This document shows positions 4,747 through 5,080 of a stretch of DNA of 5,080 bases, piece after piece (within the stretch, counting starts at the first letter, position 1; the number at the start of each line of letters is the position of its first letter). The stretch covers positions 1-5,080 of the forward strand of contig CABUOE010000168.1 in assembly GCA_902493155.1 (NCBI GenBank), read 5' to 3'. This DNA is from an uncultured Eubacteriales bacterium. Its GTDB lineage: Bacteria > Bacillota > Clostridia > Oscillospirales > Ruminococcaceae. Position numbers and translations under genes: made by a program. The notes under the pieces are model-generated. The model saw only the letters and a list, made by a program, of their open reading frames with translations. It was not told where the DNA came from and made no database searches.

Positions 4747-5080
4747 TTACTTCTTTTCCTCAAACTGCTCATCCGTTTTTTCGGTTTCACTGTTTTCCGG
4801 TTGGGCGTCATGGAAAGCCGGCTGCTGACCGTCCGCTTCGCTTTCGTCGGACGCTTTTTCTCTCTCTTGTTCGCCGTCAGCCGCTTCCTCCTCAGGAATC
4901 TCCGCTGTTCCGCGGCGCTTCCGCCTGAAAATGACGACGCCCGCGACCGCCCCGATGAGCACAATCAGCCCGACGCCGCCCAAAATCCAGGGCAGAACGC
5001 CGCCTTTTCCCTCCAATACAGCGAATTCGCCCTCCGCGTCGGTCTCGAAGACCAGATAACTGCCGTCCGCCTTGCAGTTG
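4747..5080 (-). CDS. C-terminal end of a membrane-anchored surface protein, 5'-truncated by window edge
   Basis: The frame is open to the window edge and gives the last 110 residues. The N-terminal part, about 20 residues including DGSYLVFETDAEGEFAVLE, looks like the final strands of an extracellular beta-sandwich repeat found before the anchor of clostridial surface proteins. One hydrophobic helix follows (visible residues 29-51, with GG and GxxxG-like small residues), then the stop-transfer cluster RRKRR (52-56). The 54-residue cytoplasmic tail is strongly acidic (20 Asp/Glu against 5 Lys/Arg) and probably disordered. The topology is therefore outside domain, one helix, cytoplasmic tail, without LPXTG sorting. 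A TTG at 5014-5016 is not the start, since the domain continues upstream of it. The ligand or enzymatic function lies in the missing part. Transcription runs towards the terminator at 4670-4708. Confidence 0.75.
   Translation of the reverse strand, partial: NCKADGSYLVFETDAEGEFAVLEGKGGVLPWILGGVGLIVLIGAVAGVVIFRRKRRGTAEIPEEEAADGEQEREKASDESEADGQQPAFHDAQPENSETEKTDEQFEEKK

Noticed and set aside
4638..4964. 108-residue minus-strand frame overlapping the surface protein
   Set aside because: It lies in another frame of the surface protein gene and crosses its terminator. The product is Lys/Arg/Ser-rich, while the other frame gives a coherent helix and stop-transfer cluster.
1..5080. tRNA, rRNA or riboswitch
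   Set aside because: No cloverleaf, rRNA-like stretch or known riboswitch core was recognised by eye on either strand. A covariance-model search would be decisive.

Overview
The window looks like a chromosomal piece of a GC-rich member of the Clostridia, most likely an uncultured gut Oscillospiraceae/Ruminococcaceae-type bacterium. This is inferred from Gram-positive Shine-Dalgarno sites (AAAGG/AAAGGAG types), a Firmicutes-style KDPG-aldolase variant, a Firmicutes-style DUF1287 protein, and a surface protein with a C-terminal membrane anchor and acidic tail. No marker gene fixes the taxon. Layout, left half (1-3390): four same-strand genes that probably form one transcription unit. They are the 3' part of a KDPG/KHG-type aldolase (1-512), a membrane-anchored DUF1287 protein whose GTG start overlaps the aldolase stop by 4 nt (509-1189), a sugar-phosphate isomerase/epimerase-like TIM barrel (1243-2001), and a Gfo/Idh/MocA NAD(P)-dependent oxidoreductase (2154-3329). 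A strong rho-independent terminator follows (3340-3390). The aldolase, isomerase and dehydrogenase together suggest catabolism of a sugar, sugar acid, inositol or glycoside whose identity cannot be read from this window. The DUF1287 protein does not obviously belong to that pathway. Middle (3391-4000): a gene-free stretch holding a tandem, hairpin-rich repeat array with a 168-bp period in the order A-B-A-B-A (3399-3821). A consensus-like promoter follows (TTGATT, 16 bp, TATAAT), with CGAAC-type repeats around it that resemble a Gram-positive LexA box. Right part: an orphan 151-residue, three-helix membrane protein (4001-4456, +), then a short intergenic region with a solitary diverged copy of the repeat (4585-4619) and a strong hairpin terminator. 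The terminator is oriented best for the convergent minus-strand gene (4747-5080, partial), the C-terminal end of a surface-exposed, membrane-anchored protein. The most unusual non-genic signal is the repeat array. Its units are nearly identical, almost all copy differences avoid the predicted stems, and its 168-bp period keeps a spurious reading frame open.
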